From positions 3,326,001-3,390,000 of the forward strand of contig NZ_CP092417.1 of the NCBI RefSeq assembly GCF_023716865.1: a stretch of 64,000 nucleotides of DNA, written 5' to 3'. Each line of letters opens with the position of its first letter. Position 1 is the first letter of the stretch. The notes beneath the pieces are model-generated. The model saw nothing but the letters and a program-made list of their open reading frames with translations, did not search any database and was not told the origin of the DNA. Both the position numbers and the translations under genes were made by a program. This document shows, piece after piece, positions 43,728 to 52,096 of this stretch. Origin of the DNA: Endozoicomonas sp. SCSIO W0465. Its GTDB lineage: Bacteria; Pseudomonadota; Gammaproteobacteria; Pseudomonadales; Endozoicomonadaceae.

Positions 43728-44015
43728 TCAAGAGCCTGGCTTCACCTCCACCAAAGAACCAGAAAGATACTTATGGATAATACTGGAAACCAATGTCTGA
43801 TAAGGGATTCCTTCACGCAGGGCACGGGATTGTATGGCCAGCAAATCACGGTGGGAGATACGGATGTTGATGCGCTTATCCTTTTTAAAAGTCTCTGCAG
43901 CAACACTCTCCAGCTCAGCTTTGCGTTCCGGGGTCAACGTGGACTGATAGTCACCTGCTTCCAGGGCATTAAGTAGTGACTGCTCCTCTTGATCCAACGT
44001 ATTTTTTTTTGTCAT
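43728..44015 (-). CDS. BrnA/CopG-like antitoxin
   Basis: A 95-residue protein. The C-terminal half KDKRINIRISHRDLLAIQSRALREGIPYQTLVSSIIHKYLSG is a ribbon-helix-helix, typical of antitoxins that follow BrnT-type toxins. The N-terminus is acidic (LDQEEQSLLNALEAGDY). It overlaps the upstream toxin gene by 4 bases, so they are translationally coupled. Toxin-first order fits BrnTA. Confidence 0.82.
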   Translation of the reverse strand: MTKKNTLDQEEQSLLNALEAGDYQSTLTPERKAELESVAAETFKKDKRINIRISHRDLLAIQSRALREGIPYQTLVSSIIHKYLSGSLVEVKPGS

Positions 44016-44290
44016 GAATCACCTTCCAGATAATCTCGGGTAAACTTTCGGCTCGGTATCAGGGTCTTCAGGAAGACCTCCTTTTCGCTCTCGACGTAGG
44101 GCACCAGCCAGGCATAGCCCGTCACGTTAACAACAAACACCCTCTGGTGCGGGTAGTCAACAACGTTAGGATGGGCGATATCATCCAGAAGGTCGCCGTT
44201 TTGAATATGAAAGATAACTTCTTCAAATGATTTACCGCGCTGATCAATCAGCTGCTGGTTCTTCTCGGCGCTCCAGTTAAAGCTTTTCAT
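44012..44290 (-). CDS. BrnT-like toxin
   Basis: A 92-residue toxin candidate. It begins FNWSAEKNQQLIDQRGKSFEEVIFHI, close to the BrnT start (W-x-x-x-K-N-x-x-x-x-x-H/R-G-x-S-F-E-E), and continues with RVFVVNVTGYAWLVPYVESEKEVFLKTLIPSRK, a RelE-like fold. BrnT toxins are ribonucleases. It is the first gene of a two-gene operon on the minus strand. The assignment rests on pattern and gene pairing; it might instead be a DUF4258-type toxin. Confidence 0.75.
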   Translation of the reverse strand: MKSFNWSAEKNQQLIDQRGKSFEEVIFHIQNGDLLDDIAHPNVVDYPHQRVFVVNVTGYAWLVPYVESEKEVFLKTLIPSRKFTRDYLEGDS

Positions 44291-44610
44291 AGGGCCAGTA
44301 TAGTGATTGTGTGCACTTTGTCATCAAATATTATCCAATAGCCTCGTATTCAGTACATCATCAACCTTGTCCTCAATGCCGCCCAGGCAATCAACACAGA
44401 GCAAAAAAGTAGAGCAAGATAATGCAACGTCAACACCTGACCAAATCCCACAGAAGCCGAGGTCAGGTTGGCCAGGGTTCTAAATTTCCAAGTCTTTCTA
44501 ATAGACGGCATTGGATGTGCATAATGAAAGACCTGACCCAGATTTTCCTTGCTAACGATGTACGTACATTCTATATTTTATTACGTACGTGTAATCTCAG
44601 GAGCCCTTAC
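44291..44610. other. Intergenic region between two TA loci
   Basis: 320 bases between the divergent BrnT-like toxin and the next Phd-type antitoxin. It holds the palindromes described at 44558-44595. Open frames extending upstream of the antitoxin have no ribosome site. Confidence 0.55.
44558..44595. promoter_or_regulatory. Palindromes before Phd/PIN module, likely operator
   Basis: ATGTACGTACAT (44558-44569) is a perfect palindrome. A second site, ATTAC-GTACGT-GTAAT (44580-44595), has inverted arms around the same GTACGT core. Paired operator sites directly upstream of the antitoxin fit autoregulation. Confidence 0.6.
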
Positions 44611-44895
44611 ATGGAAAAAGACTCATCCACAACGGCACGGGGAGTCGAAAAGGTAACACTGACCCAGCTTCGCAAGAACATCTACCAGCTGGTTGACGAA
44701 GTGATTGCCAGTGGCCGACCCCTGACCATTAAACGGGGCGACAATCTGCTTAAGCTGGACCTTGTGACAACCTCATCGTCAAAGCTGGATAACCTCAAGA
44801 GGCGCGATACCCTCTGCACCAATAACCTGAACAGTCCTGACGAGCTGGTAACAGAGACCACTCACCAGTGGGATAAAGACCATGGTTTTGATTGA
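44611..44895 (+). CDS. Phd-like antitoxin
   Basis: A 94-residue antitoxin from ATG 44611, 7 bases after AGGAG. EKVTLTQLRKNIYQLVDEVIASGRPLTIKRGDNLLKLDLV is a compact Phd/YefM-type fold, and the tail is mostly charged (SPDELVTETTHQWDKDHGFD). The last 14 bases overlap the PIN toxin gene. Longer open frames upstream cross the operator and are unlikely. Confidence 0.83.
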   Translation: MEKDSSTTARGVEKVTLTQLRKNIYQLVDEVIASGRPLTIKRGDNLLKLDLVTTSSSKLDNLKRRDTLCTNNLNSPDELVTETTHQWDKDHGFD

Positions 44896-45262
44896 TACCC
44901 ACATTGCGGTCTTCCTGCACAGCAACATGTTATCCATGATCTCCCGGCCAGCCCGGAAAGCGCTGGAAAGCCAAGACATCGTTCTGCCGGAAATGGCCAG
45001 GCTGGAGTTGCAATACCTGTTTGAGATTAAGCGCATCACCTGCACGCCGGGCCAGATTGTTGCTGATCTGTACGGTGAAATTGGCCTGACCTGTTCTACC
45101 ACAGCGATTGCCGGCCTTATTCAAACCGCCATCGGTATTTACTGGACACGAGATGCATTTGACCGACTGATCGCAGCTGATGCCATATTTTGCGATTGCC
45201 CCCTTATCACCCGGGACCGGCACATGATTGAACACCTGCCTCAAGCATTAAGTGCCCGATGA
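44882..45262 (+). CDS. PIN-domain toxin
   Basis: A 126-residue PIN ribonuclease. Visible acidic sites are VLIDTHIAVFLH (Asp5), MARLELQYLFEIKRI (Glu), and the cluster WTRDAFDRLIAADAIFCDCPLITRDRHM. The frame is complete. It overlaps the antitoxin gene and is the second gene of the module. It differs clearly from the PIN toxins at 39060 and 39718, so these are not recent duplicates. Confidence 0.88.
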   Translation: MVLIDTHIAVFLHSNMLSMISRPARKALESQDIVLPEMARLELQYLFEIKRITCTPGQIVADLYGEIGLTCSTTAIAGLIQTAIGIYWTRDAFDRLIAADAIFCDCPLITRDRHMIEHLPQALSAR

Positions 45263-45280
45263 CCTGCGCCCCAGCTTTTA

Positions 45281-45307
45281 CCTCGTTCCCAGGCAAAGGG
45301 AACGAGG
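45281..45307. repeat. Dispersed palindromic repeat, short copy
   Basis: CCTCGTTCCC and GGGAACGAGG arms with a 7-base loop. The ends equal those of the 68-bp copy at 35278-35345. It lies 19 bases after the PIN toxin gene and could also act as its transcript end. Confidence 0.88.
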
Positions 45308-45395
45308 TAAAAACCAAGCCACGAGTTGGTGAAGTGGTTTAATGACTTAGGACACCTCGTTAAGCACAATAGTGCAGTTAGTGACGAGGTAGAAA

Positions 45396-45865
45396 GTGAC
45401 AAAGCAGCGTAAAAATTATTCTCCGGAATTCAAGCGTAAAGCCATTGCCATGGTAGTGGAGCAGAAGCAGGCTGTAACAGAGGTTGCCAGAAGTCTTGGT
45501 ATCAATGATGGCAACCTGAGACGCTGGATACGGGAACAGGATGAAAAAAAGGAAATGTCTTTTCCAGGCAAAGGGCAGCAAGCTTTGACGCCTGATCAGC
45601 AGCGAATAAAAGAGCTGGAAGCTGAAAACCGCCAGTTGAAAATGGAACAGGAAATATTAAAAGGCTCTTTTCGGGTTACAGACTGCTCTGCAATGAAAAT
45701 TGGCCAAAGGCCTTGATATACAATGCCTTCAGGAAACTGCTGGCTAAATATTGCCAAGCCCTGCCACAGGAGGATTCCAGCCTGATTTATGAAATCAGCA
45801 GTCTGCAATACGAAAAGAGCCTATTAAAAAAGGCGACGGCCTTCTTCGCGAAAGACCTGTTGTAA
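45396..45865 (+). pseudogene. IS3-family OrfA, interrupted by a MITE
   Basis: The frame begins MTKQRKNYSPEFKRKAIAMVVEQ with the helix-turn-helix VTEVARSLGINDGNLRRWIREQ and leucine-rich coiled coil IKELEAENRQLKMEQEILK. There a 159-bp MITE enters. Removing the MITE and one TATTAAAA copy continues the frame as KATAFFAKDLL and a stop at 45865. The restored site holds AAAAAAG, a typical -1 slip site for making the OrfAB fusion in IS3 elements. With the MITE present, OrfA has a foreign tail and the fusion transposase cannot form normally. Confidence 0.88.
45663..45821. mobile_element. MITE copy 1 (159 bp, GGCTCT ends)
   Basis: The ends are GGCTCTTTTCG and its complement, with imperfect inverted repeats to about 24 bp (ending CAGACTGCT). 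The 8-bp target copies TATTAAAA are at 45655-45662 and 45822-45829. There is no coding capacity. The ends and an internal block match the 160-bp copy at 55081-55240. GGCTCT ends with 8-bp duplications resemble the ISL3 family, which may supply the transposase. Confidence 0.87.
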
Positions 45866-45903
45866 GATTTGCATTTATACAACAGGAGAAGGAGGCCTAT
45901 CCG

Positions 45904-46734
45904 GTGCAGGTGCTCTGTAAAGTAATGCAGGTTGGGCGCAGTGGCTTTTATCGCTGGCAGAATCAACAGGAACATCAGAAGGACTCTCTGGCCAAGCAGT
46001 TCCGCCTGGAGTCTGATGCACAACAAATTTTTATCGACTCCGATCGCTCATATGGCAGCCGGAGAATGGCAAAAGCCCTGCAAGGCAAGGGTTACAATAT
46101 TGGCCGCTATCAAGCAGCAACACTGATGAAGCGCTTGGGACTGGTTGTGAAGTATGCAAAAAAATTCAAGGTGACGACGAATAGCAAGCATAAGCTTCCG
46201 GTAGCAGAAAATCTTCTGAACAGGGAGTTTGCTGTCACAGAGGCAAACAGGGTCTATACGACTGATATCACTTATCTATGGACTCGCGAAGGCTGGCTGT
46301 ATCTGGCAGTGGTTATGGATCTCTATTCCCGGAAGATAGTAGGCTGGTCAATGGACAAGCGTATGACCACAGAGCTGCCGCTGGAAGCCTTGAGAATGGC
46401 GTGGTGGAGTCGTAAGCCTGGTTCGGGAGTGCTTCACCACTCAGATCAGGGAAGCCAGTACGCCTCGCTGGACTATCAGGCTCAGCTCAGGGAATACGGC
46501 ATGATATGCAGTATGAGTCGTAAGGGAAATTGCTGGGATAATGCGGTAACGGAGCAATTTTTTGGCAGTATGAAACGAGAAAGGACTGACCATTATATTT
46601 TCGAAACAAGGGCAGATGTTGAGGCGACAGTTGTTGATTATATTTTGTTCTACAACAACCGCAGACTTCACTCTTATCTTGGTTACATGAGCCCTGTGGA
46701 CTTTGAACAACAAGAACTCAGGAAAGCGGCTTAA
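45904..46734 (+). CDS. IS3-family OrfB (rve integrase core)
   Basis: A 276-residue integrase-type transposase subunit. HTH_21-type region DSDRSYGSRRMAKALQGKGYNIGRYQA comes first, then the rve core with VYTTDITYLWTREGW (Asp), HHSDQGSQYAS (Asp) and GNCWDNAVTEQFFGSMKRE (Glu), the DD(35)E set. The frame stays open upstream to about 45840, where a -1 shift from OrfA would enter. GTG 45904 is only a nominal start. The gene is intact but depends on OrfA, which is disrupted. Confidence 0.9.
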   Translation: MQVLCKVMQVGRSGFYRWQNQQEHQKDSLAKQFRLESDAQQIFIDSDRSYGSRRMAKALQGKGYNIGRYQAATLMKRLGLVVKYAKKFKVTTNSKHKLPVAENLLNREFAVTEANRVYTTDITYLWTREGWLYLAVVMDLYSRKIVGWSMDKRMTTELPLEALRMAWWSRKPGSGVLHHSDQGSQYASLDYQAQLREYGMICSMSRKGNCWDNAVTEQFFGSMKRERTDHYIFETRADVEATVVDYILFYNNRRLHSYLGYMSPVDFEQQELRKAA

Positions 46735-46759
46735 TCAGGTGTCCATTTTTACTTGACCA

Positions 46760-47088
46760 CTACAACTAATGGTGGGGTGAAGTTACATTTCAATGGTGGT
46801 GACATTGCTGACGATAAAAATGAACCGTTCGAACTCAGAAATTCCAACGATGGGCGAATATCCTACACCATTACAGTTGAATCAAAACTAGGCCAGAGAC
46901 CACCAAAAACTTTTGATAAAGATCACCATCACCGCGCCCTCGGTTTCTGGTCAGCTAATGATAAAGCAGAGAATTGTGAAAACATTCCCAATATGTCCTT
47001 CACTATACAAGCCGATAAAGACGACATAAATGCCGCCAGTGCTGGTGTGTACCGGGATACCATGACTGTTACTGTTGAGGCAAAGTAA
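46760..47088 (+). pseudogene. Fimbrial subunit-like fragment (spore-coat-U/CS1-like)
   Basis: About 109 codons directly after the IS3 end, without a start of their own. The sequence is beta-rich, with GGVKLHFNGGDIADD and the ending GVYRDTMTVTVEAK, which resembles the final strand of spore-coat-U and CS1-type pilin domains. The N-terminal part, including a signal peptide, was lost to the IS3 insertion and is not seen on the left of it. A PapD-like chaperone gene converges from the right, which supports a fimbrial origin. Confidence 0.62.
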
Positions 47089-47116
47089 AGTTTGGGGTCA
47101 AGTTTGCCCCCCGGTG

Positions 47117-47860
47117 TCACAATGCAAACCGTTGAGCTTCCTCAAATTCCCCGTCAAACATCCCGTATTGAATATAGCCCCGACCGGGGGCTGAACCTTC
47201 CGGCAGGGGCATCTCCCAACTACCTCCGGCATAGATGCGAGTACCATCGTCTAAATTGGTACAAATGTCCTCGCTAATGCAGTACTTACCGTTCCGCAGC
47301 ACCACGTTCATATTGCCACTGTTGATAAACATCATCTTGCCATTACTAACCGTGGCCGCCACGTTATATTCCGGATTCTGTGGGCGCACAAACACCAGCG
47401 CCTGGTAAGCCACCAATATTTTGATAGCGGTCTGCTGGGCTTCCAGCTCACCCACCATCGGGCGGAAGGTGACACGGTAGACCAGCTCCTTATCCTGCGG
47501 GGTTTCCAAACTGACCAAACGGACGGTTTTACGGCTATTGGGTGGAATAATGGCTTTTGCGGGCGTAGCCAACAGTTTGAGCTTCTCAGGATCGGTGACA
47601 CGAACACGTTCTTCTTGCTCAGTACCCGGATTGATAACGTGGTAGACCTCAGTTTGCAGGTAGAGATTCTCAGGATCGGGATTAAAAACCACCACATCCT
47701 GACGGGGCAACTCATCGGGCTTGAAATAGACAATCACCCGGTCCAGGGAGAGCGCAGCATGGGCCTGAGCACTGAGCATTAGCGCAGTCAGCAATGCGAG
47801 AGGGCGTTTAAGGGAGGATAACAGCATGGTCATTTTTCCGTTAGTCATCATGCCTGGCAC
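47117..47860 (-). CDS. Periplasmic fimbrial chaperone, PapD-like
   Basis: A 247-residue chaperone. The signal peptide ends near LSAQAHA (residue 35 from the first ATG; ATG 47830 is another start). The chaperone G1 region is LSLDRVIVYFKPDELPRQDVVVFNPDPENLYLQTEVY and the KAIIPPNSRKTVRLV segment matches the donor-strand and Arg/Lys site of PapD-like proteins. The C-terminal domain ends GYIQYGMFDGEFEEAQRFAL. Such proteins fold and deliver pilin subunits to an outer-membrane usher. No usher is in the window; the region beyond is transposon DNA. Confidence 0.85.
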   Translation of the reverse strand: MPGMMTNGKMTMLLSSLKRPLALLTALMLSAQAHAALSLDRVIVYFKPDELPRQDVVVFNPDPENLYLQTEVYHVINPGTEQEERVRVTDPEKLKLLATPAKAIIPPNSRKTVRLVSLETPQDKELVYRVTFRPMVGELEAQQTAIKILVAYQALVFVRPQNPEYNVAATVSNGKMMFINSGNMNVVLRNGKYCISEDICTNLDDGTRIYAGGSWEMPLPEGSAPGRGYIQYGMFDGEFEEAQRFAL

Positions 47861-49750
47861 AATGATCTTGTTACGTTGTTGTCCGGCTATTTTATGGTAT
47901 ACAGGGCAAATCTCAACTGAAAAAATGACGGGTGCTGCGGATGGGCTGCGGGGGTGTGATCAACGGGCATTGAACGCCTGAACCACAATCACCAAAGATT
48001 CAGGGGCATACTGTGAACTGTGCGAACTGCCTGGCATTGAGGTAATGTTCATTGTTTCTAAGCGCCTTTATGGAAAATGAACTGACAATCAATCGGTGAG
48101 TTCCCTCTAGGAGGCTGTCCGAGAACTAGCTATTGAAAAAACGAAAGCTTCAGCATTTTCTTGGCTGATCAAATATTGACCTAAATTTAGCCTGTTTTGG
48201 GGTAAAAATTGCGTTTTTTACCCTTTTGCTTGCCTTTATGCTGCCATTTTAAGCCTTTTTGCTTCTTCAAGACGGATTGATCCCGTTGAAACCGATTTGA
48301 CAATTTTTTTGAAATTATAAGCACTGCAGACCAGTGAAAATTCTCCAGCCACTTTTTCCTTACCCCGGACACTGAACCCTCTGAATCCTGAGTTCTTGAT
48401 TTGGCCAAAAGGCGGTTCCGCAATCACCTTGCGACGCTCATAAACCGCTTTGGCCTCTTTGGTTTCCATTTTGCGGTTCATCGCCTGGCGTATGGCTTCG
48501 TGGCGGTCTGTGCGAATCACTTTCCCCGGGTCTTTGTTGTCACCACTGCACCTTTTACGTAACGGGCAATCCCGGCAGATATCTTTACTGACGCGGTAGC
48601 TTTTGTGTTTTGCTTTGCTAGCCGTGTTATAAATCAGCTTCTCACCGGCAGGGCAGGTAAAGCTGTCGTCTGCTTCATGGTAAATAAAATCCGCTTTGAC
48701 AAACTTTCTGTCAGAGTCTTCCAGTCCCTCTGTTGCAGGCTTCTCCTGTCGATCCGTAGCCATGTAAGCGTCAATGTTCGCATCATCAAACGCTTGCAGG
48801 TTGGGCCCTGAGTAATAGCCATTATCCTCACTCATTTTGCCAATGGACGCGTTATCTGTTGCTTCTGCAATGGCTTCCAGTGCAGGCTTTACTTCCTGCT
48901 TGTCATTGGCATGCTGGCTGATGTGCTGGCCAACAATGATACCATTATCGCTGTCGACGCTGATCTGGGCGTTATAACTGTACTGATAGCCACTGCCTTT
49001 TTTACCCATGATCCTGGCATCATGATCAGCAAAGCTGATTTGCTTTTTGTCGTCTATCGGCTTATCGGGATTCAGGGCCTGTTCCCGTTCTTCAAGCGCT
49101 TTTTTGGCCTCCTGGATTTTCTCTAACCGTTCCTGCTTGAATTGCAAGTCTTCAGGAATGCTGTAGCCAGTCTCCTGCTGATAAGCATCGTCCTCTTCAC
49201 TGTCACTGGTTTCGGCTTTTTTAATCAGGGCCTCAACTTCAGCCATTAATTCAGCTTCTTTGGCCTTAAGTCGTGCGTAGCTCATGGCCTTATGCTTTGA
49301 TGAGTCGGCTTTGAATTTGGAACCATCAAGAGCGATGTGGCCCAGCGAGGCCATCTGTAGTTCCCGGGCGAGCAGCACGCTCTGTTTGAAACTGCTTTTA
49401 AAAAAGGTGGCCTGGTTTTTACGAAAGTCACTGAGCACCCGGAAATTTGGGCAGTGCTGTTTGGCGATATACATGAAAGCCAAGTCCTGATTGCAGCGCC
49501 GTTCAATCTCCCTGGAGCTGAACACACCATGGCTATAGGCATAGATCAGGATCGATATAATCAGTCGTGGGTGGTAGGCATTCTGGCCAAGATGGTGATA
49601 CTGCTTTTCCACTTCAGAGGTGTCGATATGCTTGAAGATATCTTCAAAAACGAAGCAATCATGATCTGGTTGCGTATTCTGGTTAACTTGAACACCTATT
49701 CTGTTTCATTTGAACACCCTGAACTCCTTACACATTGCCCAGTGTGATTT

Positions 49751-50506
49751 TTAGACCAGGTGTTCAACTGCGTCCAATTTTCCAAGCTTTTTGCGCATGG
49801 ATTCGCCTTTGAGTTCAATCCGGTGGGCATTGTGCATAAGCCGGTCAAGAATGGCGTCGGCCAGAGTTTCATCACCAATGCTGGCATGCCACTTCCGGGT
49901 GGGCAATTGACTGGTAACCAACGTGGAACCTTGCTCGTGCCTGTCATCCATGACTTCCAGCAGATCGTTCCTTTGTTGCTGCGTCAGTGGTTCCAGGCCC
50001 CAGTCGTCCAGAATCAGCAAGTCTACTTTTGCCAGTTGTTTCAACTGCCTGCTGTAGCTGCCATCACCGTGGGCAAGGATCAGTTCATCCAGTAGCCTGG
50101 ACATCCGATAGTACCGGACACTGTAGCCTTTCAGACAAGCCATGTGCCCAAGGGCGCAGGCCAGGTAGCTCTTACCGGAACCACAAGGTCCGGTGATCAA
50201 CAGGTTCCTGTACCGGTCAAGCCAGCCTCCTCCAGACAGGCTGGCCATCTGGTTCTGTTTGAGACCTCTGGGGTGTTCATAGTCAATGTCGTGTATCCGG
50301 GCAGCCAGTTTAAACCGGGCGCTTCTGAGCAGCCGAGCCAGACGTTTATTGTTTCGCTCTGTTTCTTCCTGCTCAGTAAGCAACGACAGTCGTTCTTCAA
50401 AGCTAAGGCTACTGTAGGTGCCCGGCTGGTCCAGCTGTTGATTGAGGGCATCTGCCATTCCGGTCAGTCGCAGTGACCTAAGGCGAGCCAGTGTTTCATT
50501 GATCAT
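49751..50506 (-). CDS. istB: IS21 helper ATPase IstB
   Basis: A 251-residue AAA+ ATPase that assists IstA in target choice. Walker A is TGPCGSGKSYLA (near residue 106), Walker B is DLLILDDWGLEPL (near 165), with a downstream sensor region TLVTSQLPTRKWH. The N-terminal helical domain (ARLRSLRLTGMADALNQQL) is typical. The gene is complete and lies 12 bases after istA. The family also includes DnaC-like helicase loaders, but pairing with istA settles the call. Confidence 0.94.
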   Translation of the reverse strand: MINETLARLRSLRLTGMADALNQQLDQPGTYSSLSFEERLSLLTEQEETERNNKRLARLLRSARFKLAARIHDIDYEHPRGLKQNQMASLSGGGWLDRYRNLLITGPCGSGKSYLACALGHMACLKGYSVRYYRMSRLLDELILAHGDGSYSRQLKQLAKVDLLILDDWGLEPLTQQQRNDLLEVMDDRHEQGSTLVTSQLPTRKWHASIGDETLADAILDRLMHNAHRIELKGESMRKKLGKLDAVEHLV

Positions 50507-50518
50507 GTTCGCCTCCGG

Positions 50519-52073
50519 TTATTGATAGCAAATAGCGCCACGAATATTTTCGTGATCATCATGCAAGGGACCTGTCGTTTGTTTTAACTGTGGCTCCAAT
50601 GGCATCAGGTCTTTGCCTGACTGGAGGATTGATCGGACATTTTTTAACCGATAACCCCCGATGTTCCTGGCATGGGCGCAGGCGTTGTTGAGTCGTTCAG
50701 TTCCATATTCCCGCTGCAGGTTTAGCAGCCCCAATGAAGCTCGATAGGCTTGTTCAGGATGCTCCTTGCTATCCAGCAGTGATTGAATAAAACAATAGAC
50801 TTCCTGACCAATGTCGTTAGCCCAGTTAAGTAAACGCTCAGGCGTCCAATCCTGATGGTGACGATGTCGTTCCGGCATATGAACTGCTAACGTCGTAAAT
50901 CCACGTGTGTGCTTGCGAGCGTGGCTGGCCACCACTTTACCGTTAGCGTAGATCGTGACGCAGTGCTCAGTCGCCTGTACTTCTACTTCCTGCCTGGCAA
51001 GCTGATGGGGAACCGAGTAGGCGTGCCCCTTGCAGATAATATGATAATCCACATTCACCCGGGCCTTGATAAACTCAGCGAACACAAAAGATTGCTTCGG
51101 CAGTGGCTTGAGGGCTGGTTCATCCAGTTGTTCAAACGCACTACGTCGCGTTCCTGGCAACTGCTTAAAGGGCTTCAGGTTCAGTTCGATTAACAGCTCA
51201 CGTATCCGCAGGTTCAGCTCTGCCAGGGTAAAGAACATTTACATGACGAAGCCTGGCCAGTATCCACCGCTCCACTACCTGTACACCGACTTCTGCTTTG
51301 GCCTTGTCTTTGGGTTTGTAGGGGCGTGCCGGAATGACTGCCACCTGGTAGTGACAAGCCAGGTGCTGGTATGATGGGTTGAGATCCGGCTCGTACCGAC
51401 AGGCTTTGATAACTGCGCACTTTGGGTTGTCTGGCACAACAATTTCTGGCACCCCACCAAAGAACTCAAAGGCCCGTTCATGAGACCCCAGCCAGTCCTC
51501 TGTTTTTTGTGACAGAGTCGCTTCAGCGTAGGTATAGTTGGACGCTCCCAACACTGCCACAAATATCTGGGCATTGTGGGCAATTTCGCCGGTGTCCGGG
51601 TTGATGATTGGCATGGTTGGCCCGGCATAATCAACAAATAACTTTTCACCTGCATTGTGCAGCTGTCGCATAGATCGCTTTTGACAACCACGCCACTGAT
51701 TGTAACGGTGACAGTACTGGGCATAGCTGTAGGCATTGAGGGGGTGGGCCTGACAGTATTCTTCCCAGAGTCGTTGTTTGGTCACTTCCTTGCGCTTCAG
51801 TTCCTGATGCACCTCAGCCCAGTCAGGATCAATCAACCCTTTTCGATTGGCTATCGAGGCATCGGGAAACAGCGCCTGAATAAGCTCAGGCTCAGATATA
51901 TCCTCTGCCAGGGGCCAGCTTAATTCCGATTCCTGAAAGGCCTTAACGTAGTTGGATACCGTCCCCACACTGACCCGTACACTGCGGGAAATTTGTCGGA
52001 AGCTGAGTTGGCTGCCAAACCGCATCCGGAGTATTTCTAGTAGCTTACGCATGGTAATCCTGTTTTCTGTCAT
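50519..52073 (-). pseudogene. istA: IS21 transposase IstA with frameshift
   Basis: The N-terminal 285 residues (51220-52073) hold the helix-turn-helix (LSFRQISRSVRVSVGTVSNYV) and rve domain (AGEKLFVDYAGPTMP, VPEIVVPDNPKCAV, and KPKDKAKAEVGVQVVERWILARLRH). The frame then shifts near 51235-51245. The other frame continues FFTLAELNLRIRELLIELN down to 50519, ending ICYQ. Together they give about 520 residues, normal for IstA. A one-base change therefore splits the gene after the catalytic core. The first part contains the DDE set but lacks the C-terminal domain. Confidence 0.85.
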
Positions 52074-52096
52074 GGCCGGTTCCCTCTCTTGGTACC

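Larger units (their letters stand above)
45327..46759 (+). mobile_element. IS3-family element carrying a MITE
   Basis: An inner inverted repeat is GGACACCT-N2-TTAAGC on the left (from 45350) and its complement on the right (to 46744). The right side continues to TGACCA at 46759, and TGGTGAAGT at 45327 looks like the matching left tip, so those limits are approximate. No target duplication is evident. Contents are orfA (split by a MITE) and orfB. Confidence 0.75.

Noticed and set aside
38782..45262. Possible integron cassette array, because several TA loci lie in a row
   Set aside because: Genes are on both strands, no attC-like sites of shared form separate them, and no integrase gene is present.
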